From Bacteroidales bacterium UBA1794 (lineage in GTDB: Bacteria > Bacteroidota > Bacteroidia > Bacteroidales > Bacteroidaceae), in assembly GCA_002315435.1 (NCBI GenBank), contig DCFW01000003.1, positions 62,001 to 126,000 on the forward strand: 64,000 nucleotides of DNA. Reading direction: 5' to 3'. The translations under genes and the position numbers were made by a program. Positions 16,099 through 27,200 of the stretch are shown here, in pieces; position 1 is the first letter of the stretch; the number at the start of each line of letters is the position of its first letter. Under the pieces are notes generated by a model. That model was not told the DNA's origin. It did no database searches and saw only the letters and a list, made by a program, of their open reading frames with translations.

Positions 16099-18608
16099 TT
16101 GTTTGAAATTATTAGGTCTGTGCTTTGCAATCCTTTTGCAGAAGCCGTTAGTGTGATGTTTCCTCTTTTATAATTATTTTCTAATACCACTAGACATTTA
16201 CCATAGAAAGCTTTACGATGTTTGGCTTTAAATGATTCATGACTAATTGGACTTCCATTGTCGACACCAACAATATTGCATGCTGTTCCTTTTATATTAA
16301 AAGTAATATTGTTATTTGCCCATGGACAAAGATTACCATTTTTATCTGTTATTTCAACAGTGACATAACATAAGTCATATCCGTTAGCATGAATTGTTTT
16401 ACGATCAGCCTTCATAAAAATATTAGTTGGTTTACCTGCAGTATGTATTGTTTCTGATTTTACAGTGTTTCCATTCTTACGGCTGATTGCCATTAATGTG
16501 CCAGGTTGATATTTTAAATGCCAAACAACATGTTGTTCATCACGATTTTTGCGTCGTATGCCTTGAGAAACTCCATTTAGATAAAGTTCTATTTCATCAG
16601 CATTGTTATAATATGTCCAAATATCAATATTCTCATCTTTTACCCAATTCCAATGAGGGAAGATGTGCAATACGTTTTTGTTGCTCCAAACTGATTGGTA
16701 AAGATAATAAGAATCTTTCGGGAATCCGGCTAAATCTACAATCCCGAAATAGGAGCTTCTGGCAGGCCAATTATATGGAGTAGGCTCACCAATATAATCA
16801 AATCCAGTCCATACGAACATTCCACTAATAAAATCATTATTCATAAAATCATTTAGTGATTGTTCATGCGTAGTACCCCATGGCGCGTAGCAATTATCAT
16901 ACGATGAACATTCATGAGAAGGATCATCAAAAGGTATATCCCATCTTATTGGCCAAACATACATCGAGTCACTTGGCATTTTATAAAACCCACGTGTTTC
17001 TAAAGCGCAAGTTGATTCTGTAATAATAAAAGGTTTTCCTGGAAAGTTTTTAGAGACTTGACTAAAATAGCTGTTATGATAGTTGTATCCTATGATATCC
17101 AATGCTTTTGAACGGAATAAGTTGTTGTAAGGAGCCGGTTCATTGCAAGCGGCTGTAATTGGTCGGTCATCAAGCTTGCGAACAATATCAGCTAACCGTA
17201 TAGTCAATAATGAATTTACATTTAAAGAATCATTCTTTTTAGATAATGATGAGGAGTCCTTTTTTAGATTAAGTAGTAGATTAGCCTTTTCTATACTTAA
17301 TGTATCCGCACTTACATTATTCCATTGTTCGAGAACTTCGTTTCCAATGCTCCACATGATGATTGACGGATGATTTCTATCACGAATTATCATATCTGTT
17401 AGATCTCTTTCATACCATTGATCAAAATAGGTTGAGTAATCATAGGTAGTTTTCTTTTTGCGCCACATATCAAAGCTTTCATCCAGAACCATAAATCCCA
17501 TTTCGTCGCATAGGTTGAGAAACTCAGGAGCAGGGGGATTATGACTACACCTAATGGCATTGCATCCCATTGTCTTTAGGATAGAAAGTTGTCTTTGGAT
17601 AGCTCTATAATTGACAACGGCACCTAAACATCCTGCATCATGATGTAAACACACCCCTTTAATTTTGAGATGCTTCTCATTTAGAAAGAAACCTTTGTTT
17701 ACGTCGAATTTGATTCTACGTATTCCTATACGTGTAGTATCTGTTTGAATAATCTTATTGTTGTTTTTGAGTTGCGTTACAACAGAATATAGATATGGCG
17801 ATTCCGTGTCCCAAAGATGTGGATTGATGAGTGATAATTGTAAGCTCTTATTGCATATCTGTTGTGGTAAAAATTCTAGAGAAGGTGTACTTGATGAGGC
17901 CACTGTTTGGCGACTTTCATTAATTATTTTTACTAGTACAGCAGCATTGGTAGTAATTTTATTTTCATTACATATTTTTGTTTCAACAGTAATGTTTGCT
18001 GTTTGGTTATTTTCGTTTAGGAGAGGTTTTACATAAATTCCCCAATGAGCAAAATGTAACGGTGACATAATAACTAAATGGACATTTCTATATATCCCGC
18101 ATCCTGAATACCATCGCGAATTCGGTTGCTTAGAATTATCTACACGTACTGCTATTACATTCTTTCCTTTTTTTATCCATGAGGTTAAATCATAACGGAA
18201 TGATGTATACCCATAAGGACGTATTCCTAATGAGTGTCCATTTATCCAAACCTCTGAATTCATATACACACCATCGAAGTCTATGCAGATTTTTTTATCA
18301 TTCCAAGTCTTTAAAAAAGAAAAAGTCTTACGATACCATCCTATACCTCCAGGAAGAGCTCCACCTCCGGTACCGGATGGATTCTTTTCATCAAACGTCC
18401 CTTCAATTGCCCAATCGTGAGGTAGGTTTAATTGTCTCCATTGACTGTCATTGTAAGTGATGGCTTGAGCGTTAGCAATTTCGCCTAAATGAAACATCCA
18501 ATTTCTATTGAATGTCAAATCCGAGTATGGAATTGCGAAGCCTTTTATCGGGGCTAGCAATTCCAAGCATGAGATCATAATAATTATAGATTTAAATAGT
18601 CCTTTCAT
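16095..18608 (-). CDS. GH2 beta-galactosidase
   Basis: A secreted GH2 enzyme of 837 residues. In order: signal peptide, sugar-binding jelly-roll (NRNWMFHLGE to YTSFRYDL), immunoglobulin-like domain, TIM barrel with acid/base Glu in IIMWSIGNEVLEQW (about 420) and nucleophile Glu in KPFIITESTCALETRG (about 525). Two extra C-terminal domains follow, resembling DUF4982 and GH2 domain 5 (from about 660). This architecture is common in PUL beta-galactosidases. Between GH31 and GH3 it fits removal of galactose from xyloglucan side chains; another beta-linked sugar cannot be excluded. It starts 5 bp after the GH31 stop. Confidence 0.9.
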   Translation of the reverse strand: MKGLFKSIIIMISCLELLAPIKGFAIPYSDLTFNRNWMFHLGEIANAQAITYNDSQWRQLNLPHDWAIEGTFDEKNPSGTGGGALPGGIGWYRKTFSFLKTWNDKKICIDFDGVYMNSEVWINGHSLGIRPYGYTSFRYDLTSWIKKGKNVIAVRVDNSKQPNSRWYSGCGIYRNVHLVIMSPLHFAHWGIYVKPLLNENNQTANITVETKICNENKITTNAAVLVKIINESRQTVASSSTPSLEFLPQQICNKSLQLSLINPHLWDTESPYLYSVVTQLKNNNKIIQTDTTRIGIRRIKFDVNKGFFLNEKHLKIKGVCLHHDAGCLGAVVNYRAIQRQLSILKTMGCNAIRCSHNPPAPEFLNLCDEMGFMVLDESFDMWRKKKTTYDYSTYFDQWYERDLTDMIIRDRNHPSIIMWSIGNEVLEQWNNVSADTLSIEKANLLLNLKKDSSSLSKKNDSLNVNSLLTIRLADIVRKLDDRPITAACNEPAPYNNLFRSKALDIIGYNYHNSYFSQVSKNFPGKPFIITESTCALETRGFYKMPSDSMYVWPIRWDIPFDDPSHECSSYDNCYAPWGTTHEQSLNDFMNNDFISGMFVWTGFDYIGEPTPYNWPARSSYFGIVDLAGFPKDSYYLYQSVWSNKNVLHIFPHWNWVKDENIDIWTYYNNADEIELYLNGVSQGIRRKNRDEQHVVWHLKYQPGTLMAISRKNGNTVKSETIHTAGKPTNIFMKADRKTIHANGYDLCYVTVEITDKNGNLCPWANNNITFNIKGTACNIVGVDNGSPISHESFKAKHRKAFYGKCLVVLENNYKRGNITLTASAKGLQSTDLIISNK

Positions 18609-18613
18609 TTTTA

Positions 18614-21469
18614 CTATAATTTAATTATGTTCTCTTTTCCATTGTATTCAATTTGTGTTCCTGCCATATCAGGATTATATCCTTGTGGATGATTAGGATT
18701 GATGTATGTTATGTCAAATATCCGATGCTGTAACATTCCATCAAACGAACCCTTTCTATTTTTGATTGTCAATGTGTGATTGTTTTCATTATATACAAAA
18801 TCAATAGTTGAATATTTTCCTTCTTCATAATTATAGTTTGTGCCTTCATCTTCATATAGTGTGAATTTGCCATTAGATCCCGCATATACATACAGTGCTA
18901 TGTGATCCGGTTTTTTTTCAGTAGTATATTGAATACTTGGACCGAATGGAATGATTGATCCGGCACGAATGAATAGCGGCATTCTTTCGTATGGCGCATT
19001 TGCATTGATATATTGTCCTCCATGATAAAATTTACCTGTATAGAAATCATACCATGATGTCGTAGCAGGTAAATAAACTTTGCGTGAGCGCATTCCGTAT
19101 TTGTATATTGGATTTATCAAAAATGCCGGACCGAACATATATTGGTCACCTATATTATTGACTGTTGTATCTTTTTCAAAATCCATAGCGAGTCCTCGCA
19201 TTAAGGTGTAATCATTGAAATGTATAGCACCGGCTAATGAGTATATGTATGGTAACATGCGGTAACGCAAATTTGTATACCACAGGATGCTATTGTATGT
19301 CGGACTTCCTTCGGATGCAATGTTATATATCTCGCGGTCGGGATATTGTCCGTGAGCACGGTATATTGGAACGAATGATCCAAATTGGAACCAACGTGCA
19401 TTTAATTCCTTCCATTCTTTGCTGTCTGCATTTTCTTCTCCTGTTTTCTTGTATAAATCGTATCCTTTTTCATAACGGTTCTCTACGCAGAATCCTCCTA
19501 TATCCATGCCCCACCAAGGTACACCCGCCATAGAGAAGTTAAGACCGGCAGTAATTTGTGCTTTCATATCTTCCCAGCGTGAAGCAATGTCTCCGCTCCA
19601 TGTAGCTGTTGAATATCTTTGTTCGCCGGCAAATCCGGAACGTGTGAGTAAGAATACACGTTTGTTTGGATCAGCACTGCGTTGCCCATTATAGATAGCT
19701 TCAGCATTCATTAGTGCATAAGCGTTAAAATATTTGGTAGATGGACCCAATGCCGTAGGACCACATAATTGCTTACGATACGGCATATCCGTGCAGTCTT
19801 TTATGTTTGGTTCGCTTGCATCCATCCACCATGCATCCACTCCTAGAGGAAACAAAGTCTCGTTCATTTGCTTCCAGAATAATTTGCGTGCACCGGCAGA
19901 ATATGCGTCATAGAAACTTCCGATATATCCATGACCTACCCAGTCTCGGATACTATCTTTAATTGCTTGTTGATACATCCAACCGTTATGATCAAATTCT
20001 TTATAATGTTCTGTGTTAAGATAAAACTTAGGCCAAACAGAAATCATATATTTAGCATTCATTGAATGAATTGAATCAATCATTTCTTTAGGGTTCGGGA
20101 AACGGGCTGCATCAAAGTCATGGCTTCCCCAATCATTTTCGCGCCAATAAAGCCAATCTTGTACAATCACATCTAGGGGAATGTTTTTCTTTCTAAATGT
20201 ACTTACAGCATTTTCTATATCAGATGCTGTTTTGTAGCGTTCTTTACTTTGCCAATACCCCATGGCCCATATAGGCATTACTTGCGCTTTGCCTGTCAAT
20301 GTTCGATAGCCACTAATCACATCGTCAGGGTTAGAACCATAGATGAAATAGTAGTTTTCTTCATTACCCATTTCACTCCAAATGGCTATTTTATTCTTTT
20401 GTTCAGTATTAGGTGTCAATGCACGTAATCCGCAATAGGAAACATCTCCATCGGGGCGCCATTCAATGCGTAATGATTCACGTTTTCCAGCAATTAAATT
20501 AGCAGTGAACTTATATGCATTTGGATTCCATGCTGTACGCCAACGTTCAGGAACAACCAACTGGTTATTGAGATAGATCTTGATATATCCTGCATAATAT
20601 AAATTAAAATGAAATAGTCCACTAACTTTTGGGACGATACTACCTTCATATAAGACATTAGCGTCCTTAAGAGGAAAAACAATCGGTAAGTTTTTAATAG
20701 TTTTGATATCTTCATAACAGATAGAAGATTCACGACGTATGATGGGGCTAATATTATTACGGGATGATGTGTATGTTGCGGTTAAGGCTCCAGATTTCCC
20801 TTCCTTATCATATAAATTGAATGCCTCATACATTTGTGCATATTCGCGAGAGTCACCCCATTTGCTATATGAGTAGTTATCCCATAGAATCCCGTAGTTT
20901 TTATTACTCCAGATGAATGGAATAGACACTTTTGTGTTATATTGGAATAGAGATTCATTTTTATCTCGATAGTTGAATTCATTTGCCTGATGTTGTCCCA
21001 GACCGTAGAAAGCTTCATTTGCAGGAGAGTTGAAGCTTTGGTATATTGTATATCCTTTTGTTCCTTCTGCGGTGATAGGTTTGAATTTACGACCGTTTGT
21101 TGCTTCAGACAGAAGAACTTTCCCTGTTTTATCATAGAAAGTAATATTGCCATCCTTTTTGTCAATAGTAATATTTAGTGATGAAGTTGATATTTTTACA
21201 ATATTTCCTTTGCTAACTGAAGTATATTTTCCTGCAATCTTGAGTGATGGAACAATAATTAAGCTATTCTCATCTGAAAAAGTTTTCTCTGGGGTTGCAG
21301 ATATATGGATGATTTTATCATTGACAACTTCAATACGAATCTTTCGTGTGTCAGATGACTGACGTTGATTCAACTCAATTATTAATCCATTCTTAGGATT
21401 GTAATCGCTAGCTTTTAGGATGCTATTGATGCATAAGAGCATAAGGAACAATGTACAAAACTTTCTCAT
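18614..21469 (-). CDS. GH31 alpha-xylosidase-like enzyme with PA14 insert
   Basis: A GH31 enzyme of 951 residues with a signal peptide. The N-terminal beta domain is interrupted at about residues 255-350 by a PA14-like module (NVLYEGSIVPKVSGLFHFNL and IYLNNQLVVPERWR). The barrel shows PIWAMGYWQSKERYKT, the nucleophile Asp in DAWWMDASEPN (about 550), and the acid/base region TATWSGDIASRW. A PA14 insert combined with MDASEP is a feature of alpha-xylosidases acting on xyloglucan oligosaccharides, so that is the preferred call over alpha-glucosidase. It is separated from the surface-lipoprotein gene by 84 bp that contain a strong hairpin. Confidence 0.9.
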   Translation of the reverse strand: MRKFCTLFLMLLCINSILKASDYNPKNGLIIELNQRQSSDTRKIRIEVVNDKIIHISATPEKTFSDENSLIIVPSLKIAGKYTSVSKGNIVKISTSSLNITIDKKDGNITFYDKTGKVLLSEATNGRKFKPITAEGTKGYTIYQSFNSPANEAFYGLGQHQANEFNYRDKNESLFQYNTKVSIPFIWSNKNYGILWDNYSYSKWGDSREYAQMYEAFNLYDKEGKSGALTATYTSSRNNISPIIRRESSICYEDIKTIKNLPIVFPLKDANVLYEGSIVPKVSGLFHFNLYYAGYIKIYLNNQLVVPERWRTAWNPNAYKFTANLIAGKRESLRIEWRPDGDVSYCGLRALTPNTEQKNKIAIWSEMGNEENYYFIYGSNPDDVISGYRTLTGKAQVMPIWAMGYWQSKERYKTASDIENAVSTFRKKNIPLDVIVQDWLYWRENDWGSHDFDAARFPNPKEMIDSIHSMNAKYMISVWPKFYLNTEHYKEFDHNGWMYQQAIKDSIRDWVGHGYIGSFYDAYSAGARKLFWKQMNETLFPLGVDAWWMDASEPNIKDCTDMPYRKQLCGPTALGPSTKYFNAYALMNAEAIYNGQRSADPNKRVFLLTRSGFAGEQRYSTATWSGDIASRWEDMKAQITAGLNFSMAGVPWWGMDIGGFCVENRYEKGYDLYKKTGEENADSKEWKELNARWFQFGSFVPIYRAHGQYPDREIYNIASEGSPTYNSILWYTNLRYRMLPYIYSLAGAIHFNDYTLMRGLAMDFEKDTTVNNIGDQYMFGPAFLINPIYKYGMRSRKVYLPATTSWYDFYTGKFYHGGQYINANAPYERMPLFIRAGSIIPFGPSIQYTTEKKPDHIALYVYAGSNGKFTLYEDEGTNYNYEEGKYSTIDFVYNENNHTLTIKNRKGSFDGMLQHRIFDITYINPNHPQGYNPDMAGTQIEYNGKENIIKL

Positions 21470-21495
21470 GATAACTAATTATTTTTATTTAAAAT

Positions 21496-21530
21496 AACTG
21501 GAACAGTAGAACATATCCACTGTTCCAGTT
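21496..21530 (-). terminator. intra-operon hairpin between surface lipoprotein and GH31
   Basis: AACTGGAACAGT pairs perfectly with ACTGTTCCAGTT (12 bp) around an 11-base loop. It lies 23 bp after the lipoprotein stop and 26 bp before the GH31 ATG. The following T-run on the minus strand is interrupted, so it may be a partial terminator or an RNA-stability element that raises the surface-protein to enzyme ratio. Confidence 0.6.
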
Positions 21531-21553
21531 CTGAACATTTAATGTATTACGAA

Positions 21554-22495
21554 TTATTTATTTGCTTTTTTGTCATAATAGGCTTTTGAAATATAGTTGT
21601 AAACTAATTCGCAAGGATCTTGTGTGGAATCATTGTCGCGAAGAACTCCAAGCTGCATAGTACTATCTGTAAGAGAAAGAATTTTACAATCACCTCTTTT
21701 CGTTACAACGGTAGTACGACCTATATCCATAAGGATAGAAGTATTCTTGATTGTAAGTTTGTGAGTGAGTGTATCAATCGTATAACTGCCCGATTCGCTT
21801 GTTACCTTCTCAACCGGTCGTACAGTGGTAATTAAATGAGAAGTAATAGAGGCAAAAGTCATTGTACCATAGTTTGTGGCTGTCATCAGCCATGTGTTAC
21901 CTGAATAGCTCGGGCACCAATTCCAACTATCCTTTCCGTCTGCTGAACCGTTCCCTGATACATTATCCCATCTGTCGGATGTACCATAGAAATAAAGTGG
22001 TCCTTGAAAATAATAGCTTTTGCCATTGGCATCTAGGTCAAGTACCCATGTTTTGCTTTTACCAGCGCCTCCGCATAAATTATTCCACAGATGTTCGGAA
22101 TCATTCATATAAGATAACGCATAAGTAGAGATAGTAACATTTTTTGTAGCAGACCCTTCACTCAGTCCACCTTGACCTTCCAAGCGGAGTTTAAATGTGT
22201 AAGTATTTGCGAAGCCTAAAGTTATAGTATCTGCTCTTGAAGTCGTTACATAATCATAACCTTCACCGGTAACTCCTGCAGCTGACCAAGTCCAATAAGC
22301 AGAAGTCCCCGATACATTATTTTTTAGAATTACTTGATTGGAATTTTTGGGGTTGACATTGATGGAATAATCTGTTCCATCCACTAGAGACGATGCATTC
22401 GGTACTGACTCCATTGTATATGAATCTGGCGAGCATGCTGTAATTCCCAAGCATAACACCCCTGCAAATGCTTTTATAATTGTCTTTATTTTCAT
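21554..22495 (-). CDS. PUL surface lipoprotein, putative glycan-binding protein
   Basis: A 313-residue lipoprotein with lipobox GITAC at about residues 17-21, followed by SPDS. No Lys follows the Cys, which is compatible with surface export. Residues about 40-130 look like a PKD/immunoglobulin-like domain (SAYWTWSAAGVTGEG, TYTFKLRLEG). The remainder is a beta-rich domain with many Trp and Tyr (SEHLWNNLCGG, YYFQGPLYFYG, WNWCPSYSG) suited to sugar binding. It follows susD in the position used by surface glycan-binding proteins (SusE/SGBP). I recognise no catalytic motif. The ligand is unknown; xyloglucan oligosaccharide is inferred only from the enzymes. Confidence 0.75.
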   Translation of the reverse strand: MKIKTIIKAFAGVLCLGITACSPDSYTMESVPNASSLVDGTDYSINVNPKNSNQVILKNNVSGTSAYWTWSAAGVTGEGYDYVTTSRADTITLGFANTYTFKLRLEGQGGLSEGSATKNVTISTYALSYMNDSEHLWNNLCGGAGKSKTWVLDLDANGKSYYFQGPLYFYGTSDRWDNVSGNGSADGKDSWNWCPSYSGNTWLMTATNYGTMTFASITSHLITTVRPVEKVTSESGSYTIDTLTHKLTIKNTSILMDIGRTTVVTKRGDCKILSLTDSTMQLGVLRDNDSTQDPCELVYNYISKAYYDKKANK

Positions 22496-22515
22496 GATTT
22501 ATTAGATTAATATGA

Positions 22516-24222
22516 TTATTTCCATCCGGTATTTTGTTTTAATACACCATTAGATAAAGTGATTTGTGTATTAGGTATTTGCATCAATCCGTTCGTGTTT
22601 ATAATATTGGATGATTTGATAATAACCTCGTCGCTATTTCCTCCGCTTAGTACGGAAATTCCTGGAGTGGAAATTATTTGGGCCGCAGTGTTAATGCCCT
22701 GACGAAGCAGATCCCAATAGCGAATGCCTTCGAATGCAAACTCACATTTACGTTCGTTCAGAATATTTTCTTCAGAAGCGGACGATGCGTCAGGTAAACC
22801 GGCGCGTTCGCGAACGTCATTGAGATATGTCAGCGCATTAGAACTTCCCAACTCAGCTGCCATTAACAGTACATCAGCATAACGGATTGAAATAAAATCT
22901 TGGTATTGAGAAATTTGGAAGCTACCGGAGCCTTTACCGGTTACTTCATCCTTACCGTTAGGTAAACTTAACGGAGTATATTTTTTTTCGGTATACCCTG
23001 TATACTCACGTTGGTTTGATAAGCCGTTTGCTGCTGCTTTAAACGTTGCGGCAAGTGTAGAACCACTTAATGTGGTTTCCGAGAAATCTATAATTGAAGG
23101 TATCTTGCGTTGATCGCTACTGCTGAAGCTGGATACGAATTCGGGATTAACGGTACAGCAACCCCAACCTCTGCCATAAGGGTACATACTTACGTTACGA
23201 ATACCCATCATCACCAGCCATTCATTGCCATCTTCATTGCCATTATAATCTTGTGTATAATTGAATTTCTGAGCAAAAACAGTCTCACTGTTACCACGTC
23301 CGGCATAACCACTCCAGTTGAGAGTAGAATCTGTTGCAGAAACTACTGAAGAAGCAGGCCATAAACGGGCAAAAGGAGTGATAGTATGAGATGCACCGTT
23401 TTTGTCTTTTACCGTAGCCGAGCTGGTAATCAAGCTGTATCCGCCATTTTTAATTACATCTTCTACTCCAGCCAAGGCTTGAGATTTTGTAACCACTCCA
23501 GCCAGATCACTCTTTCCGTAATAACCTGTGTAAAATAAGTATACACGTGCCAGTAAAGCTTTAGCCGCCCATTGTGTAGCACGTCCGTCATTGCTGGCAG
23601 CCCAAGTGGCTGACCATGAAGGATAGGTAATTTTAGACGAGGCGTCTACCAAGTCTTTTGCTATTTGTCTGTAAACCGTAACGGCAGAATCTTGTGGTAC
23701 GTTGTCGGTAGTAGGTACCGTAATTAAAGGAATATTGCCTAAGAGGCGTACCAAGTCGAAGTACATGTAAGCTCTTAAAAATTTTGCTTGACCCACAATT
23801 GAGTTATATTCCGTTTCATTGCCGGTCCAATTAATATTGTCAATTTTTTTCAGCAAGTTGTTGCAACGAAATATTCCTGCATAATAATCTTTCCAAGTGC
23901 CGTTAAATAAATCGTTATCCGATGTCGACTGGCTTTGGTCAAAGCGATCTAGTGCCTGATATCCACGACCGTCAGAGGAACCTGTACCTCCAAAACATTC
24001 GTCAGCTAAAACTTCAGAGGTCACATAAAATGATAAGCTCCCGTTTGATGTTGTTCGTTGTAATCCGTCATAGCATCCCACTAAAGCCGTTTCGGCTTCG
24101 GCAGCAGTTTTATAATAGCTGGCATCCAATATAGATGTTTGCGGTTCAACATCCAAGGAACATGAAGCCACGCTTATGCTCAAAATACCGCATGCTAATA
24201 TATATAAATTTATTTTATTCAT
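22516..24222 (-). CDS. SusD-family glycan-binding outer-membrane lipoprotein
   Basis: SusD-like lid for the SusC pore. From the chosen ATG it has a signal peptide with lipobox VASC followed by SLDVEPQ. The N-terminal SusD motif is seen in YYKTAAEAETALVGCYDGL, helical repeats in QAKFLRAYMYFDLVRLLGNI, and the C-terminal RagB/SusD domain in LNERKCEFAFEGIRYWDLLR. The open frame extends 32 codons upstream into the susC end; that part has no signal sequence, so the ATG at 24222 is used (568 aa), 20 bp after the susC stop. It binds the imported glycan at the cell surface. Confidence 0.95.
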   Translation of the reverse strand: MNKINLYILACGILSISVASCSLDVEPQTSILDASYYKTAAEAETALVGCYDGLQRTTSNGSLSFYVTSEVLADECFGGTGSSDGRGYQALDRFDQSQSTSDNDLFNGTWKDYYAGIFRCNNLLKKIDNINWTGNETEYNSIVGQAKFLRAYMYFDLVRLLGNIPLITVPTTDNVPQDSAVTVYRQIAKDLVDASSKITYPSWSATWAASNDGRATQWAAKALLARVYLFYTGYYGKSDLAGVVTKSQALAGVEDVIKNGGYSLITSSATVKDKNGASHTITPFARLWPASSVVSATDSTLNWSGYAGRGNSETVFAQKFNYTQDYNGNEDGNEWLVMMGIRNVSMYPYGRGWGCCTVNPEFVSSFSSSDQRKIPSIIDFSETTLSGSTLAATFKAAANGLSNQREYTGYTEKKYTPLSLPNGKDEVTGKGSGSFQISQYQDFISIRYADVLLMAAELGSSNALTYLNDVRERAGLPDASSASEENILNERKCEFAFEGIRYWDLLRQGINTAAQIISTPGISVLSGGNSDEVIIKSSNIINTNGLMQIPNTQITLSNGVLKQNTGWK

Positions 24223-24242
24223 TTCTTTGTGTTTTTTAGATA

Positions 24243-27200
24243 TTAGAATTTCATACTTACGCCGAACATACAGGTTCTCGGGCGCGGATAGTAACCAAGG
24301 TCCACACCTTGTACCCAACTGCTGGTACCATATCCGATTTCAGGATCCATCCCATTGTATTTTGTGAAAGTGAATGCATTTTGTACCGATCCATAAAATC
24401 TCAAAGAACTAAGATATTTCCATTTGATCAATTTGGCAAAGTCATATCCAAACGTTATATTACTGATGCGCAAAAAATCGCCGTTATGAATAAATAGATC
24501 TGAGAATTGCCAATTGATGTTTCCATCGTTAACACGTGGAATCTTATTGGAAGTACCGTCACCATGCCATCTGTTCAAAATTTCAGTTGTATAATTTGCT
24601 TTGGAATTAGCTACGTTGCGGTAAGATTGTACAATTTTGTTACCTACGGTTCCATAAGCGTTGACTGCAAAATCAAAATTTTTATAGCTGAATCCTAAGT
24701 TGAATCCGTATGTATAATCAGGAATACCGCTACCTAAATCTGTTTTATCGTTCGTGTCAATGGTACCGTTCTTATCAAGATCCACATATTTGACATCACC
24801 CGGTTTCACATCCGATTGAAGAATTCCATTGCCTGCTTTTTTCCAAGCAGCTATGTCTGCTTCGTTTTGAAAGATGCCGGCTGTTTTGTAACCCCAGAAA
24901 TAACCGAGTTCATGTCCGTTTTGTGCTCTGTAGAATTCAGAGGAGTTATCATACAACATATTTGTAGTTCCATGAATAATGCCGTCGTCAGTTGGGATCT
25001 TTCCTACCTTATTCTTATTATAAGCACCGTTCATGCTGATATTATAATTGAAATCATTGATATGGTCATTCCAAGTAAACGCCAATTCTATACCGGTATT
25101 TTTCACACTACCTCCATTTATATAGGGGGCATTCGCACCGGCTGTTGCTAAGATAGGAGCCTGAACCAACCAATCTTTCGTCGTTTTGATGTAGAAGTCG
25201 GCATTAACACCCAAACGGTTCTTTAACATATGGGCATCCATACCAAAGTCAATCTGCTCTGATTTTTCCCATTTGATATTTTCATTAGAGAGAGCCTCTT
25301 GATAAGAGCCGGTGGTGTTAGTGCCCAATGTGGTACCGAATACATAACCACCGTAGGTTGTATTAATGGTAGAAGCATAAGCAAAATCATCAATATTTTG
25401 GTTACCAACTTGTCCCCAGCTGGCACGTAATTTTAATTGATCTAGCCAAGAAGATGTACTTTTCATGAATGATTCAGTGGTCATATTCCAACCTACAGAT
25501 ACCGATGGGAAATAACCCCATTGATGGCCTTTGGCAAATTTTGAAGAACCGTCGGCACGCATGGTTGCATTGATCATATATTTTTCAGCGTAGTTATAAG
25601 CGAAACGTCCGAAGTAAGAATACTTGCGGGTTGGAGTGCTTCTACCACCACCTACTGTCTTAGTCTCTACTATGTTTCCATCGCTATCTGTATAAGACTT
25701 ACCGCTTGTATTATCTAGGTAGGCATGAGAAAGATCATTAAATTCTGAAAGCAAATTCCAGTTAGACGCATTTAAATATGTGCCGTCATAACGTTGAAAT
25801 TCTGTACCTGCCAGAAAATCGAATGAGTGAACTTTATTTAAGTCAAAATGATAATTAGCTGTATTTGACCATGTCAAAGTATTGCCTTTGCTCGAGCTTT
25901 GAGAGACGGTAGTATGGCTTGTGTTGTAGCTATAAACTGAGAATTGGTATAGTGGTGTCAGACTATGATAGTCGGTTGCAGAATGATTGATGCCGAATGT
26001 CGTTCTCAATTTCAATCCCTTGATAGGTTGCAATTCAGCATATAAATCTGCCATAAAATATTGAGCGTCATTCCCATTTTGATTATTGGTCATCATCACT
26101 CCGTAGGGGTTTCCGTCGCCATTATACCAAGCGGAATTAGAGGTGTCATTGTAAGGAGAATCATATAAGTTGTTACTACTGTAAACAGGAGAGATCGGAG
26201 AAGTATTGAAAGCACTGCGCAACGTATTGTTGTATTGATTGCCCACACTAATTCCGTTATTCTTAATATAGTTAAAATTCATGTGTTCACCTACTATTAA
26301 TTTTTTATCATATAAAAAATGTTCGGTGTTTACTCTAAATCCGTAGCGTTCGTAATTAGATACTTTCGGTCCGCCTACTATACCTTCTTGTCCTGTATAG
26401 TTCAACGAAAGGGCATAAGTAGAAGCGTCCGAACCTCCGTTGATTCCTATATTATAATTTTGAGTCTTTGCATTTTGATGAAACATTTGCGAAATCCAAT
26501 CCGTATCAGTGCCTGTATTGAACAAAGAATCGTCATATGGTTGGCTACCGGAGTTCATGTGCGACTCATTCATGATCGTTTTGTATTGGGCGGCATTAAG
26601 CATTTTAATTTTGCGAGCCACTCTCTGTGATCCGTAATAAGCATCAAAAGTAACATGACCTTTGCTTGCAGACCCTGATTTGGTAGTAACGAGTACAACA
26701 CCGTTACCTGCCTGAGAACCGTAGATAGCTGCCGATGCAGCATCTTTTAATACGTCGATAGATTCAATATCAGCAGCACTAACAGTGGTAATATCGCCCT
26801 CAATGCCATCAATGATATAGAGTGGCCCTGAATTGCCTACTGTTCCTAAACCACGTATCACTACTTTCATATCAGATCCCGGTTGTCCCGACGTTGACGA
26901 AATCTGTACACCCGGAGTTTTACCTTGTAACGCTTGCAGTGGGCTGGTTGTGTTCATTTTAGCCAGTTCGTCACCTTTTACTTGTAAGTTGGCACCTGTG
27001 CTTAACTTCTTTTTTTGAACACCATAACCAATAACGACTACCTCGTTCAGCGCATGATCATTGTCTTGCATTGTTACATCGATTTTGCTTTGTCCGTTGT
27101 AGGTGATTTCCTGTTTGCCATACCCTACATAGGTAAAGACCAGTACATCCCCTTTTTTGACATTGACGGAATATAATCCGTCCATGTCTGTTAATGTTCC

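Noticed and set aside
20782..21165. 127-codon minus-strand frame inside the GH31 gene
   Set aside because: Same strand, different frame within an intact GH31; no evidence of frameshift or nested gene.
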